Below, one piece after another: positions 1-8,681 of a stretch of 64,000 nt of DNA. Made by a program: the position numbers and the translations under genes. The notes under the pieces were generated by a model. It did no database searches. It saw only the letters and a program-made list of their open reading frames with translations, and was not told the DNA's origin. How positions within the stretch are numbered: position 1 is the stretch's first letter; every line of letters starts with the position of its first letter. Origin of the DNA: Chersky-840 sp035532735 (GTDB lineage Bacteria; Actinomycetota; Acidimicrobiia; Acidimicrobiales; UBA8190); assembly GCA_035532735.1 (NCBI GenBank), contig DATKQM010000030.1, positions 1 to 64,000 on the forward strand. Reading direction: 5' to 3'.

Positions 1-189
1 TGGGATGTGGACTACGCGCAGTGCAAGACGAGCAGCCTGGCCGGGTTGGCCCGGGTCTGTTCGTGGCACCACAACCTCATCACCAACGAGGGATGGAAGC
101 TCACCGACCGAGGGGGATCCTGGGAATGGCGAGAACCGCCCGGGGGAGCGAAGTTCGAGACCGGTACGGTGTTCCGAGATACGGGCTGA
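1..189 (+). CDS. HNH endonuclease, C-terminal fragment (13E12/DUF222 type)
   Basis: The window opens inside this gene; 62 C-terminal residues are visible and the start lies upstream. The segment has the usual tail of actinobacterial HNH proteins: Cys8, then a TSSLAGLARVC stretch with Cys20, then WHHNLIT, which supplies the metal-binding His pair. These proteins are predicted nucleases found in many copies in actinobacterial genomes, and their role is not established. It shows no functional link to the catabolic genes that follow. Assignment to the family is fairly firm; activity is unknown. Confidence 0.75.
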   Translation, partial: WDVDYAQCKTSSLAGLARVCSWHHNLITNEGWKLTDRGGSWEWREPPGGAKFETGTVFRDTG

Positions 190-269
190 GGCTCACCTTC
201 GGACTCCGGGGTGCAAAACTCTGTCCGTCCATGGCACGGGCCTGTGCCGGAACAGATCGGAGGATGGCG

Positions 270-704
270 ATGCCACTCGAGGGGAATTACGTACCGAGCG
301 CGTGGCCTCCCATCGCCGACCAGGTCGCGCTGTACGAGGCCACGGACGGCAAGGAGGGCGACACCCTCGAGGGAAAGCCCGTCATCATCCTCTCCACCCG
401 GGGCCGCCATTCCGGAGACGTCCGCAAGACCCCGCTCATGCGGGTGGAGCACGGCGGTCGGTACGTGGTGGTGGCGTCGATGGGTGGAGCACCGCAACAT
501 CCGGTCTGGTACCTGAACCTGATGGCCGATCCCCACGTGACACTGCAGGACGGTGCGGTGGTCACCGACCTCGTGGCCCGGACGGCCAACGCCGAGGAGC
601 GCGCCCTGTGGTGGCCCCGGGCCGCCGCCGCATGGCCGCCCTACGACGACTACCAGAAGAACACCGACCGCGAGATCCCGGTCGTGATCCTCGAGCCCCA
701 GTAA
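270..704 (+). CDS. F420-dependent (Ddn-like) nitroreductase/quinone reductase family protein
   Basis: A 144-residue split-barrel protein of the deazaflavin-dependent nitroreductase family. The recognisable core is GRHSGDVRKTPLMRVE (about residues 46-61), followed by YVVVASMGG and HPVWYLNL, the pattern of the Ddn/Rv1558 group that binds F420H2 or acts as a quinone reductase. The start at 270 is chosen because GGAGG at 259-263 sits six bases upstream; an ATG at 264 abuts that motif. The gene converges on an SDR gene, and their 3' ends share a 14-bp duplication. The substrate cannot be told from sequence. Confidence 0.8.
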   Translation: MPLEGNYVPSAWPPIADQVALYEATDGKEGDTLEGKPVIILSTRGRHSGDVRKTPLMRVEHGGRYVVVASMGGAPQHPVWYLNLMADPHVTLQDGAVVTDLVARTANAEERALWWPRAAAAWPPYDDYQKNTDREIPVVILEPQ

Positions 705-725
705 CTCAGCTCCAGTAGCTCAGCC
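698..725. repeat. 14-bp direct duplication spanning two convergent stop codons
   Basis: Two adjacent copies, ccagtaactcagct (698-711) and ccagtagctcagcc (712-725), differ at two bases. The first holds the TAA stop of the Ddn-like gene and the second covers the stop of the convergent SDR gene. This is one of several stop-spanning duplications in the window. Confidence 0.75.
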
Positions 726-1616
726 GCCGTCCTTCTTGCCGAGCAGGGGGTGGGCGGGCATCCCCACGGGCTGGAGGTGCTGTCCGAGGACCTCGTGGAA
801 GTGCTCGGCGAGCTCGCCCGGGGTCCAGCCACCTTCCCGCCACATCGCCGCCACCTGTCGGGGCGTCTGGAAGATCGTGTACGCGTAGCCGGTCCGGCCG
901 AGCACCTGGCCGTTCACATAGCCGGCCTGCTCCGAGGCCAAGAACGCCACCAGCGGGGCGTTGAGGGCGGGATCCTGGTCGGGCGGCGCGTCGGCGCCCC
1001 CGAAGAGGTTCTCGGTCATCCGGGTGAGCCCGGCCGGAGCCACCGCGTTGGCGGTGATCCCGTACTTCCCGAGCTCGAGCGCCCACACGAAGGTCATTCC
1101 CATGATGGCCGCCTTGGCCGCGCCGTAGTTGCTCTGGCCGAAGTTCCCCCGCAACCCCGCCGACGACGTGATGTTCACGATCCGGCCGTAGCCAGCTTCG
1201 CGCATGTGCACCGCGGCGTGCCGTGTGCAGTTGAAGGTGCCCTTCTGGTGGACCGCCACCACGGCGTCGTAGTCCTCCGAGGTCATCTTGACCAACGTCC
1301 GGTCGCGCACGATGCCGGCGTTGTTCACGAGGATGTCGATGGACCCGAAGGTGTCCACGGCCTGACTGATGATCCGTCCCGCCCCCTCGAAGTCGGCCAC
1401 CGACTCACCGTTGGCCACGGCCTTTCCCCCGGCCTCCTCGATGAGCCGACACGTCTCGGCCGCGGGGCCCTGCGCGGTGCCGGCACCGTCGAGGGTGGTC
1501 CCGAGGTCGTTCACGACGACGCGTGCGCCCTCCGATGCCAGACAGAGCGCGATCTCGCGTCCGATTCCACCACCCGCTCCGGTGACCACCGCCACCCTGT
1601 CGTCGAGCAAACCCAT
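720..1616 (-). CDS. Short-chain dehydrogenase/reductase
   Basis: A 298-residue classical SDR. The NAD(P)-binding motif TGAGGGIG is at residues 12-19, NNAG at 98-101, catalytic Ser at 141/142, and YGAAK (Tyr154, Lys158) completes the active site. The acidic residue after the second strand (VVVNDLG) resembles 3-hydroxyacyl-CoA dehydrogenases of the multifunctional-enzyme-2 type, which oxidise 3-hydroxyacyl-CoA in beta-oxidation. The C-terminus runs about 50 residues past the usual SDR core and is similar in layout to the SDR at 53360-54289. It lies downstream of the importer operon on the same strand, separated by a tandem repeat. Steroid or acyl-CoA substrates are possible. Confidence 0.85.
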   Translation of the reverse strand: MGLLDDRVAVVTGAGGGIGREIALCLASEGARVVVNDLGTTLDGAGTAQGPAAETCRLIEEAGGKAVANGESVADFEGAGRIISQAVDTFGSIDILVNNAGIVRDRTLVKMTSEDYDAVVAVHQKGTFNCTRHAAVHMREAGYGRIVNITSSAGLRGNFGQSNYGAAKAAIMGMTFVWALELGKYGITANAVAPAGLTRMTENLFGGADAPPDQDPALNAPLVAFLASEQAGYVNGQVLGRTGYAYTIFQTPRQVAAMWREGGWTPGELAEHFHEVLGQHLQPVGMPAHPLLGKKDGG

Positions 1617-1636
1617 CTGTGTCGTCCTCGCTCTTT

Positions 1637-1684
1637 GTTCAGTTCGGGGTTCAGTTCGGGGTTCAGTTCGGGGTTCAGTTCGGG
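1637..1684. repeat. Four perfect 12-bp tandem repeats carrying the livF stop
   Basis: The unit gttcagttcggg occurs four times without a break (1637-1684). Read on the minus strand, the livF frame runs Pro-Asn-TGA-Thr through the array, so each 12-nt unit gives an in-frame TGA: four serial stops. The livF stop is in the first unit met by the ribosome. Nothing else coding lies between livF and the SDR gene. Confidence 0.9.
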
Positions 1685-2610
1685 CTGGGGAAGTTCGGTC
1701 CCACCACCCAAAGATCCGACGGGTGACTCACGCCACCCGCCCCCGACCCGCCCAGGGGATGCGGACCACCGCTCGCCGTCGGTCCGGCTGCGCCCGGTGA
1801 CACCGACCTCGGCCCACCGGGTGACACCGGGCTCGTGACGACGTTGCGTGGCGCGGAATGCGACCCGTTGGCGGACAGAGGTGCAGATCCGTTGGCGGAG
1901 GCCCCGCCGAGCATGTGCGCTTCGAGGGTCGACCGGGCATCACGGGCCGGGCCCTCCCAGGCCACCGCGCCCTTCACCAGGAGCACGGCCCGATCGGCGA
2001 TGGCGAGCACCCGGTCCACCTGTTGCTCGACGACGAGCAGCGCGCACCCTTGACCGTGAATGGCGAGCAGCCCTTCATAGACCTGGTCGACGATCACCGG
2101 GGCCAGCCCGAGCGAGAGCTCGTCCACGATGAGCAGCTTGGGTGGCACCGCCAGCACCTTGGCCAACGACAGGATCCGTTGCTGGCCGCCCGACAACGTG
2201 CCCCCGAGTTGCTTCCGACGCTCGGCGAGGACGGGGAAGGCCTGATACGCGCGCGCCAAAGCCTCGGGAGTCTGCTTCCGACCGATGCGCCTGCTGAACG
2301 ACACCGTCAGGTTCTCCTCGACACTGAGCGACGAGAAGATGGCCCGACCTTCGGGTACGTGCACCATCCCGGCCCGGGCGATCCGATGCGCCGGCCACCT
2401 CGTCACGTCCTGGCCCTCGAACCGGATCGAGCCGCCCGCGGCGGGGACGAGCCCCGACACCACCCGGGCCAGGGTCGACTTCCCGGCCCCGTTCGAGCCG
2501 ACCAGGGCGACGATCCCGTCGTGCGGGATCGTGAGCGACACCCCGAACAGGGCCCGGTACGTGCTGTAGGCGGCGGAGACGTTCTCGAGCTCGAGGATCG
2601 GGCCGCTCAT
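1675..2610 (-). CDS. livF: Branched-chain-type ABC importer ATPase, LivF subunit
   Basis: An ABC ATPase of the HAAT (branched-chain amino acid/amide) importer class. Walker A GSNGAGKST is at residues 38-46, signature LSGGQQ at 139-144, and Walker B IVDELSLGLAP at about 161-171. LivF normally reads DEPS, so the Leu after DE is a substitution. The H-loop position is Gln (VVEQ), as usual for LivF. Residues after about 236 form a Ser/Gly/Pro-rich tail of some 75 residues that ordinary LivF (about 235-240 residues) lacks. Its start overlaps the livG stop by ATGA. In actinobacterial catabolic clusters such importers often carry organic acids rather than leucine; the substrate here is inferred only from context. 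Confidence 0.9.
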   Translation of the reverse strand: MSGPILELENVSAAYSTYRALFGVSLTIPHDGIVALVGSNGAGKSTLARVVSGLVPAAGGSIRFEGQDVTRWPAHRIARAGMVHVPEGRAIFSSLSVEENLTVSFSRRIGRKQTPEALARAYQAFPVLAERRKQLGGTLSGGQQRILSLAKVLAVPPKLLIVDELSLGLAPVIVDQVYEGLLAIHGQGCALLVVEQQVDRVLAIADRAVLLVKGAVAWEGPARDARSTLEAHMLGGASANGSAPLSANGSHSAPRNVVTSPVSPGGPRSVSPGAAGPTASGGPHPLGGSGAGGVSHPSDLWVVGPNFPSPN

Positions 2611-3434
2611 GCGGTTCGCCCCAGATAGGCCCGACGGACCTCGGGGTCGGCCACGACCGACTCGAAGCTTCCCTGGGCGATGATCTCACCGACGTCGAGG
2701 ACCACCACCCGGTCGACGGCGGTCCGGACCATCTCCATGTCGTGCTCGACGAGCAACACCGCCATGCCCTGGTCTCGCTGCACACTTCGCAACACCCCGG
2801 CCAGCGCGGCCGTCTCGGTCATGTCGAGCCCCGACGAGGGCTCGTCCGCCATCAACAACCGGGGCTCGCCACACAGGGCCCGACCCAACTCCACCAACCG
2901 GCAGTGACCGAGGCTGAGCGCGGCCACCGGCACGTCGGCCATCTCGGTCAGCCCCACCAGGTCGAGCACCGCCTCGACATGGTCGAGCTCCTCGGGACGA
3001 GCCTTGCCCTTGTTCAAGAGGTCCTTCCACAGCGCCCCGTCACCACGCCGGGCCCGTTCGGCCACGATCATGTGGTCGCGCACCGACAGCTCGGGGAACA
3101 CCTCCACACGCTGAAAGGTCCGCCTGATCCCGAGCCTGGCCCGCATGTGCGCAGGCATGTCGTCGAGGACGTGTCCGTCGAACGACACCGTCCCCCCATT
3201 GGGACGGAGCTGTCCGCACAGGCAGTTGAACAGCGTGGTCTTCCCCGCACCGTTGGGGCCCACCAGACCCACGGCCTCGCCCGCGTCGACCGACACCGAC
3301 ACGTCCTTCAACGCCGCGATACCACCGAACCGGATGGAGATCGACCGGGCGTCGAGCAACGGCGCCGCGCCCGCCCCCCCGAGGGCACCGAACACCGGAG
3401 CGGGAGCCGGTGCGCCGGCGTGGACCTCAGCCAC
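2607..3434 (-). CDS. livG: Branched-chain-type ABC importer ATPase, LivG subunit
   Basis: The second ATPase of the importer, 275 residues. Walker A GPNGAGKTT is at 59-67, Walker B LLMADEPS at 193-200 and the H-loop His in VEHDM at 229-233. The signature region reads LSLGHCR (about 173-179) instead of the common LSYGQQR form, a mild departure. About 25 Ala/Pro/Gly-rich residues precede the first ATPase strand. It overlaps livF by four bases and the fused permease gene by eight, so translation of the set is probably coupled. Confidence 0.9.
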   Translation of the reverse strand: MAEVHAGAPAPAPVFGALGGAGAAPLLDARSISIRFGGIAALKDVSVSVDAGEAVGLVGPNGAGKTTLFNCLCGQLRPNGGTVSFDGHVLDDMPAHMRARLGIRRTFQRVEVFPELSVRDHMIVAERARRGDGALWKDLLNKGKARPEELDHVEAVLDLVGLTEMADVPVAALSLGHCRLVELGRALCGEPRLLMADEPSSGLDMTETAALAGVLRSVQRDQGMAVLLVEHDMEMVRTAVDRVVVLDVGEIIAQGSFESVVADPEVRRAYLGRTA

Positions 3435-5478
3435 CGAACTGCTTCCCCGAAGGCATGCTCACCGCGGGGACTGCCGGATATCCCTCCATCGAACCGTGGG
3501 CACCTCCGACAGGGGGACCCGTCTTACGGGCCCGCCGGGCGTCGTAGGCGGCGAACGCCTTGCTGACCCGCACCATCCATTTGCTCTTCTGGTACTCCAC
3601 GATGCCCTCGGGGTGCGCGGCGTAGGTCATGGCACCGAAGGCGAACAGGATGGGCTCGATGCCCCCGAAGCGTGCCGGCACGTACAAGGTGAGCAGGAGC
3701 TGGATGACGCTGAACCCGATGCCGGCCTGGATGGCTCCCTCGACGGTCCGGGACCCGGTGGTGATCACCGCCACCACGAAGACGAGGGAGAACGCGTAGC
3801 CGAAGAGTTCGGCACTGACCTGCCTGAGGACCGACCCGTACAGCGCCCCGCCGAACCCGGCGATGCCCGACGACATGGCGAAGACGGTGAGGCGCGCCGT
3901 CCGCAGGCTGATGCCCATGCTGGCCGCGGCCACGGGGCTTCCCCGCATGGCGGCCAGGTAGCGGCCCACGGTCCCGCGTTGCACGAGGAGGACGAGGACG
4001 CTGCAGAGCACCAGCGCCAAGAAGCACAGCACCAGGAACGTCCGGTCGTTGCCGAAGTCGATCGATCCGATCGACGGGCGCGGCACGGTGACCCCGGCGA
4101 GCCCCCCTCCCGTCCACGAGTACTGGAACAGCGACTGGTCCGCGAACAGCGCGAAGGCCAGGGTCACGAGCGCCAGCAACAGGCCCGACACCCGGATGGC
4201 CACCACCGCCACGATCGTCCCGATCACCGCGGCCAGCAGGCCACCCACCACCGCGCCCACGAGCACGGGCAGGTTGAGATGCTCGGCGAACTGTCCCGCC
4301 GCGAAGGCGCCGATGCCGGCGAAGGCGGCCTGGCACAACGACAGCTGGCCGCTCATGCCCGTGATGAGCGTGATCGAGAGGAAGACGATGGACAGACACA
4401 GGCCTTCGGCGAAAGCTGTGACGTAGTACCCCGGCACCCAGGTCACACTCGACGCCAGGAAGGCCACCACCAGCACCCAGAAGCCCACCCTCGTGGGGAC
4501 GGCGAGGCGGCGGTCGCGGATCGACACCGACGGCGGTGCCGGCGGTGGGTCGGCGGCGGCCAACGGGTCCGAGCTGTACTCGAGCCGGCGCAGGCCGGGG
4601 TTGAGCAGCAACGTCCCGACGAGCACGACGAAGGGGAAGGCGGGGACGACGGTCTGGGCCAACACGCCACCCGAGGGGAGGTATCCCGACAACAGGCTCT
4701 CGACGATGCCGAGCCCGATGCCCGCCGCCAGCGCGATCGGCAACGACCGCATGCTCGCCACCGCCGCGGCGGTGAGGCCCGCCACGAGAAGGGCGGTGAA
4801 CTGGAGGGGGTCGGTCGGGCTCAATGATGCCGTGAGGGGGAGGAAGAGCACGCCGGCCAGTCCGGCCAGCGCGCTGGAGAGGGCCCACGCCCCCGCCGCC
4901 ACCCGGGGCGAATTGATCCCCTCGAGTTGCGACATGCGACGGCTCTCGACGACGGCCCGCATCTGCAACCCGATGTCGGTCCACCGGAACATGGCCACCA
5001 CCGCGGCCACCACCACCACGGTGATCACGGTGGTGGTGACGTCGCCCCCGTTGATCGGCGTCGAGAACACGTGGAGATAGACCCGGGCGGGATTGAGCCA
5101 CAGGTAGGGGGGATTCAGGCGCTGGCCGTTGCCGAAGAAGATCGGCAGCGCCTGGGGGATGGCGATGAGCAGTCCCAACGACGACACGAGCTTGGCCGTC
5201 GTCGAGGCGGTGGGGATGTACCGGAACAGGAACCTGTCGAGGGCGAGACCGAGCAACGGCGAGAACACCATCACGGCGAGGACGAAGGCGATCCCCACCG
5301 GGATGTGGCTGGATCTCACCATGAGGTCGAAGATGAAGGCGGCCACGAAAGCCTGGGCGCCGAAGGCGAGGTTGAAGACTCCGGTGGCCCGGAAGGTCAG
5401 CACCAACCCCACCGCCATCAGGGCGTAGTTGCAGCCGTAGGGGATGCCGGGAATGGCGTAGCTGAGGAGGTGGCTCAC
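3427..5478 (-). CDS. Fused LivH-LivM importer permease
   Basis: One 683-residue membrane protein holds both permease subunits that are usually separate. Residues 1 to about 300 match LivH: the N-terminal YAIPGIPYGCNYALMAVGLV helix, then FRATGVFNLAFGAQ and the FRWTDIGLQMRAV cytoplasmic loop. A Pro/Ala-rich linker at about 310-325 leads to a LivM half with ITLITGMSGQLSLCQAAFAG and later RGSPVAAASMGI. Hydrophobic segments alternate throughout both halves. The final 60 residues look cytoplasmic and low in complexity. Natural LivH-LivM fusions occur in actinobacteria and some other bacteria. It presumably pairs with the two ATPases and the lipoprotein encoded beside it. Confidence 0.9.
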   Translation of the reverse strand: MSHLLSYAIPGIPYGCNYALMAVGLVLTFRATGVFNLAFGAQAFVAAFIFDLMVRSSHIPVGIAFVLAVMVFSPLLGLALDRFLFRYIPTASTTAKLVSSLGLLIAIPQALPIFFGNGQRLNPPYLWLNPARVYLHVFSTPINGGDVTTTVITVVVVAAVVAMFRWTDIGLQMRAVVESRRMSQLEGINSPRVAAGAWALSSALAGLAGVLFLPLTASLSPTDPLQFTALLVAGLTAAAVASMRSLPIALAAGIGLGIVESLLSGYLPSGGVLAQTVVPAFPFVVLVGTLLLNPGLRRLEYSSDPLAAADPPPAPPSVSIRDRRLAVPTRVGFWVLVVAFLASSVTWVPGYYVTAFAEGLCLSIVFLSITLITGMSGQLSLCQAAFAGIGAFAAGQFAEHLNLPVLVGAVVGGLLAAVIGTIVAVVAIRVSGLLLALVTLAFALFADQSLFQYSWTGGGLAGVTVPRPSIGSIDFGNDRTFLVLCFLALVLCSVLVLLVQRGTVGRYLAAMRGSPVAAASMGISLRTARLTVFAMSSGIAGFGGALYGSVLRQVSAELFGYAFSLVFVVAVITTGSRTVEGAIQAGIGFSVIQLLLTLYVPARFGGIEPILFAFGAMTYAAHPEGIVEYQKSKWMVRVSKAFAAYDARRARKTGPPVGGAHGSMEGYPAVPAVSMPSGKQFGG

Positions 5479-5526
5479 GGTCCCCCCGAACCCTTGGCGT
5501 TCACCGGATCCGCAATCCCGGTTGCG

Positions 5527-6825
5527 TCAGTTCCCGGAAGGGCCGGGGGTCCCGGGCGCGGCGGGCACAGGGGTGGCGCTGTGCAAGGTGAAACAGGTGA
5601 ACACCTGCTTGTCGGGCTGGACGAACGACGGCACGAAGGCACCGTTCTCCACCACCACCCCGGCCTGGCAGTACGGCGGTGGGGACCCGGAGTGGCTCTT
5701 TGTCCAGTCGACCGGCGTGGTGAGCCCGTCCCCGTTGTAGGCCTTCTCTTTGTTGATGGCGGCCACCAGGCTCTTCTGCGTCACGTTCTTGCCCGCCGCC
5801 TTGAGCCCGGTGACGAACTGGTCCGCCGCGATCCACCCGTCGAGGGCGACCTCGTCGTAGGTGAACTTGGGCTGGTACTTCTGCATCTCCTTGATGTACG
5901 TGTCGAGGCCGGGATACACACCGGGATAGGCCAAGGCGGCTTCGAAGGGTACGTGCTGCAGCCCGAAGTACACCCCGTTCATGATCGACCCGTACTGGGC
6001 CAGGGTGGTGCGGTCATAGCCGTTGAACCACACCTGCTTCATGGTGAGGCCGTTCTGGAGGATGGCCCGGGCGAACCCCACGTTCCCGTTGACGTCGAGG
6101 CACGAGAAGAACATGTCGACGTTGTTGTTCTTCATCTGCAGGACATCGGGCGTGGGGTCACCACCGAACACGAGGCTCGTGTCGGTGAACGACACGTTGA
6201 GCCCGAGCGCCCGCATGCCCTTGATAGCCGCGTTACACGCGGCGGCGGATTGGGGCACCCCGTAGGAGATCACCGCGATCGACTTGGCCCCCAACTGCTG
6301 GGCCAGATAGGCGTCGCCCGGCGCGCCGCAGGCGAAGCAGAGGACCGAGCCGTAGTCCGCGAACAGGGTGGGCCGGTCCTGCCAGTCGGTCGACACGGCA
6401 TACCCGAAGGTTGGGGTTCCCTTCTGGGCCAGGAAGGCCGCACCCCCGAAGAAGGGGGTCGCCACACCTACCACCGCGAACACCTTGTTCTGCAGGACGA
6501 GCTTCTGGGCCACGGCCAGGTCGGTGGTGGGACTGCCCTGGTCGTCTTCCTGGTACGCGAGCTTGAGCGTCCGACCGTCCACGCCGCCCTCGGCGTTGAC
6601 CATCGAGAAGTAGGCCTGGACCCCGTTGACGATGGGGGCGAAGCCCGAGGACAGGGGACCCGTGGCATTGGCGATGCTGCCCACGACGATCTGGTGGTCG
6701 GTCACGCCGGGGGTGCCCCCACCGGTGCTGACCCCCTGTTTGGCGTTCCCGCAGGCGGCCATCCCGACCGCGAGCGCGACGACCGCGCCTACAGTCGCGA
6801 ATCTCCCTCGCCGACTGCGCGACAT
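5527..6825 (-). CDS. Importer substrate-binding lipoprotein (periplasmic binding protein type 1)
   Basis: A 432-residue solute-binding protein. A twin-Arg-like basic start (RSRRGR) is followed by a hydrophobic signal and a lipobox MAAC at 22-25, so mature Cys25 would be lipid-anchored. VTDHQIVVGSIANATGPLS begins the mature LivK-like fold, which also has GGVDGRTLKL and KLVLQNKVFAVVG. The start at 6825 is preferred over a longer one at 6855 because AGGGGGA lies just upstream. Cys residues in the middle and the C-terminal PCxF-like tail are unlike amino-acid binders, so another ligand is likely. A perfect CTGAC-N6-GTCAG site lies about 80 bp upstream. Confidence 0.88.
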   Translation of the reverse strand: MSRSRRGRFATVGAVVALAVGMAACGNAKQGVSTGGGTPGVTDHQIVVGSIANATGPLSSGFAPIVNGVQAYFSMVNAEGGVDGRTLKLAYQEDDQGSPTTDLAVAQKLVLQNKVFAVVGVATPFFGGAAFLAQKGTPTFGYAVSTDWQDRPTLFADYGSVLCFACGAPGDAYLAQQLGAKSIAVISYGVPQSAAACNAAIKGMRALGLNVSFTDTSLVFGGDPTPDVLQMKNNNVDMFFSCLDVNGNVGFARAILQNGLTMKQVWFNGYDRTTLAQYGSIMNGVYFGLQHVPFEAALAYPGVYPGLDTYIKEMQKYQPKFTYDEVALDGWIAADQFVTGLKAAGKNVTQKSLVAAINKEKAYNGDGLTTPVDWTKSHSGSPPPYCQAGVVVENGAFVPSFVQPDKQVFTCFTLHSATPVPAAPGTPGPSGN

Positions 6826-6903
6826 CGGTCCCCCTCTCCCTGTCACCGTCACCACGAAGGCCAGGCCCCGCGGGTCCGGCGAGGCCCCGGATCGACGCCA
6901 TGC

Positions 6904-6919
6904 CTGACGTCTGTGTCAG
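6904..6919. promoter_or_regulatory. CTGAC-N6-GTCAG palindrome, importer operon promoter
   Basis: The sequence CTGACGTCTGTGTCAG is a perfect copy of the palindrome that recurs in this window. It lies in the 180-bp gap before the importer operon, upstream of the lipoprotein gene. This is where an operator for the whole transport operon is expected. Confidence 0.6.
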
Positions 6920-7005
6920 CTGGTGCTTTTGTCACTGTAGCCTGGGCGTGCATTCTACGGCCACCGCCTGGAGCGGCCCCTGGCAACCGTCTGGACAGGC
7001 CCGCG

Positions 7006-8673
7006 TCAGGCCAAGAACAGCCGCTCGGGGTCATACCGACGTAGGGCGAGAACCTCGTCGGTCGTCACCGGGTCGAGTTCACCCACCGACCTCGTCACAC
7101 CGACGTCCCACCCACATCCATCGGCAAGAGCCCGCACGCGGTCGTCCACCGGGCCCGGACCACTCGGGACGGCGGCGACTTTGAGCTCGCCGTCGAGCCG
7201 CCTCAGCACCCCGAGGTCGGTCACGACGCTCGTGACCCGCTCGCCGGGGCTGGTGACGAAGCCGACCCGCTCGACCATCCGGTCGGGCCGGGCCAACGCC
7301 ACCACGACGCACGCCGCAGCGCGACTGGCCACGTCGTTGGCACCTCCGGACCCCACCAGGAAGGGACCACCGGGGATGAGCGTCGAGTTGAGGTTCCCGT
7401 CCCGGTCGACCTGGGCGGCGCCGAGACAGGCGATGGTCCGCGTGCCCGGACCGCCGACGACCATGCCGAGCACGGTCGACGCGTCAGCCAGCAGTGGAGA
7501 GCCCGGGAAGACCCGGTGGTTGAAGATGTAGGGATCGGCGGGGGTGGGGGTGTACCCCCACAGGCCGAGCTCGGCGGTGAGCCGGATGGCACTGCCCCGG
7601 GCCCGGGCCCGGGCCACGGCCACCCAGGCGGCGAGGTTGGCGACACCCGCGCCCGCCAGCACGGCATCGGCCCGATGGGTCTGGGCGACGACCTCGAGCT
7701 CCCGGGCACCGTAGGCCGCAGCCAGCTCCCACTTGCTCGGCGCCGTGGTGGTGTCGACGGGATGGGCCTCGGCGTCGGACCGCCAGGACTCGGGGTCGGT
7801 GCGCGACGACAACCAGTCGAGTCGCTCCCGTCCCAGCCGCTCGAGATACCGGTCGTGACTGGTGGGCTCGAGCACCCAGTGGCGGGCCCAGGTGTCGAAG
7901 TCCTGGCGCGTGGCGGCGCGCGCCTCGCCCCAGAACCCGATGTCCTCGCCATAGGACGCCACCGGCGTCTGCGGCGCGTACAACCCGCCGGGATGCGCGC
8001 CGAAGGGTGCCTCGACGACGGCCAGGACCCGATGGGCGGGGATCTTTACCCGATGGCCGAGCCCGTCGAGACTCTCCACGACCCGCTCGACTGTCGCCAC
8101 CACACCACGGCGCGCCGCCCACGCCCCCCACGCGCCTTCGAGGAGGGGCTCGGACAGCACCACGTTTCCTTCCCGGTCCGCCACCGCGCCGTGCACGAGC
8201 GTCACGTCGGGCACGAGCGGCGCCAGGAGCCCGACGGGTCCGAAGGATGTCTCGGCCACACTGAAGTCGGCGTTCGATGCCATCGACGACCCTTGCAACG
8301 AGCCCGTCACGATGGCCGGCAGTCCCCTCGCCGCGGCTTCCAACCGTTGGGTGAAGGTCAGGATCGACCAGTGCTCGACGTCGACCTCCCCCGACGAATA
8401 GGCCTCCTGGAAGATGGGATTGGGCGTGTAGGTGGGGAAGGTGTCACCGGAATACGTCGTGATGACCTTCCGGACCATCTTCCCCCCGAAGAACAGCGCG
8501 CCCAGTGAGCTCAGGCTGAGCATGACGAGGGTGAAGCCTCCATCACCACCCCAATGTTGACGGGCCATCTCGCGCGCCGCCGCGGTCCACCGGCTGTGCC
8601 CGCACAACACCTGCACGGTGTCGCCGGGGTGGACGTGACGGGCAACAGCGTCTTCGAGGGTGACGTGCTCCAC
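7006..8673 (-). CDS. Fused GctA-GctB (IpdAB-like) family CoA-transferase
   Basis: A 555-residue class I CoA-transferase with both subunits on one chain. The GctA-like half contains LEDAVARHVHPGDTVQVLCG near the start and VEAPFGAHPGGLY, a segment shared with IpdA. The GctB-like half has RLTAELGLWGYTP, in which the Glu could be the acyl-accepting residue of true transferases, then LGAAQVDRDGNLN and a TTDEVLALRRYDPERL tail. IpdA/IpdB, the steroid-ring hydrolase of actinobacteria, are separate proteins of this fold. The GTG at 8673 is chosen because reading further upstream only runs into the previous gene. The crotonase gene ends eight bases before this start, an order resembling echA20-ipdA-ipdB. 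Transferase versus C-C hydrolase activity cannot be settled by eye. Confidence 0.8.
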   Translation of the reverse strand: MEHVTLEDAVARHVHPGDTVQVLCGHSRWTAAAREMARQHWGGDGGFTLVMLSLSSLGALFFGGKMVRKVITTYSGDTFPTYTPNPIFQEAYSSGEVDVEHWSILTFTQRLEAAARGLPAIVTGSLQGSSMASNADFSVAETSFGPVGLLAPLVPDVTLVHGAVADREGNVVLSEPLLEGAWGAWAARRGVVATVERVVESLDGLGHRVKIPAHRVLAVVEAPFGAHPGGLYAPQTPVASYGEDIGFWGEARAATRQDFDTWARHWVLEPTSHDRYLERLGRERLDWLSSRTDPESWRSDAEAHPVDTTTAPSKWELAAAYGARELEVVAQTHRADAVLAGAGVANLAAWVAVARARARGSAIRLTAELGLWGYTPTPADPYIFNHRVFPGSPLLADASTVLGMVVGGPGTRTIACLGAAQVDRDGNLNSTLIPGGPFLVGSGGANDVASRAAACVVVALARPDRMVERVGFVTSPGERVTSVVTDLGVLRRLDGELKVAAVPSGPGPVDDRVRALADGCGWDVGVTRSVGELDPVTTDEVLALRRYDPERLFLA

Positions 8674-8681
8674 CTCGGGCC

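Noticed and set aside
1785..1840. Repeated ggtgacaccg elements resembling half operators
   Set aside because: They lie in the low-complexity tail of livF, are direct rather than inverted, and are explained by repeated coding sequence.
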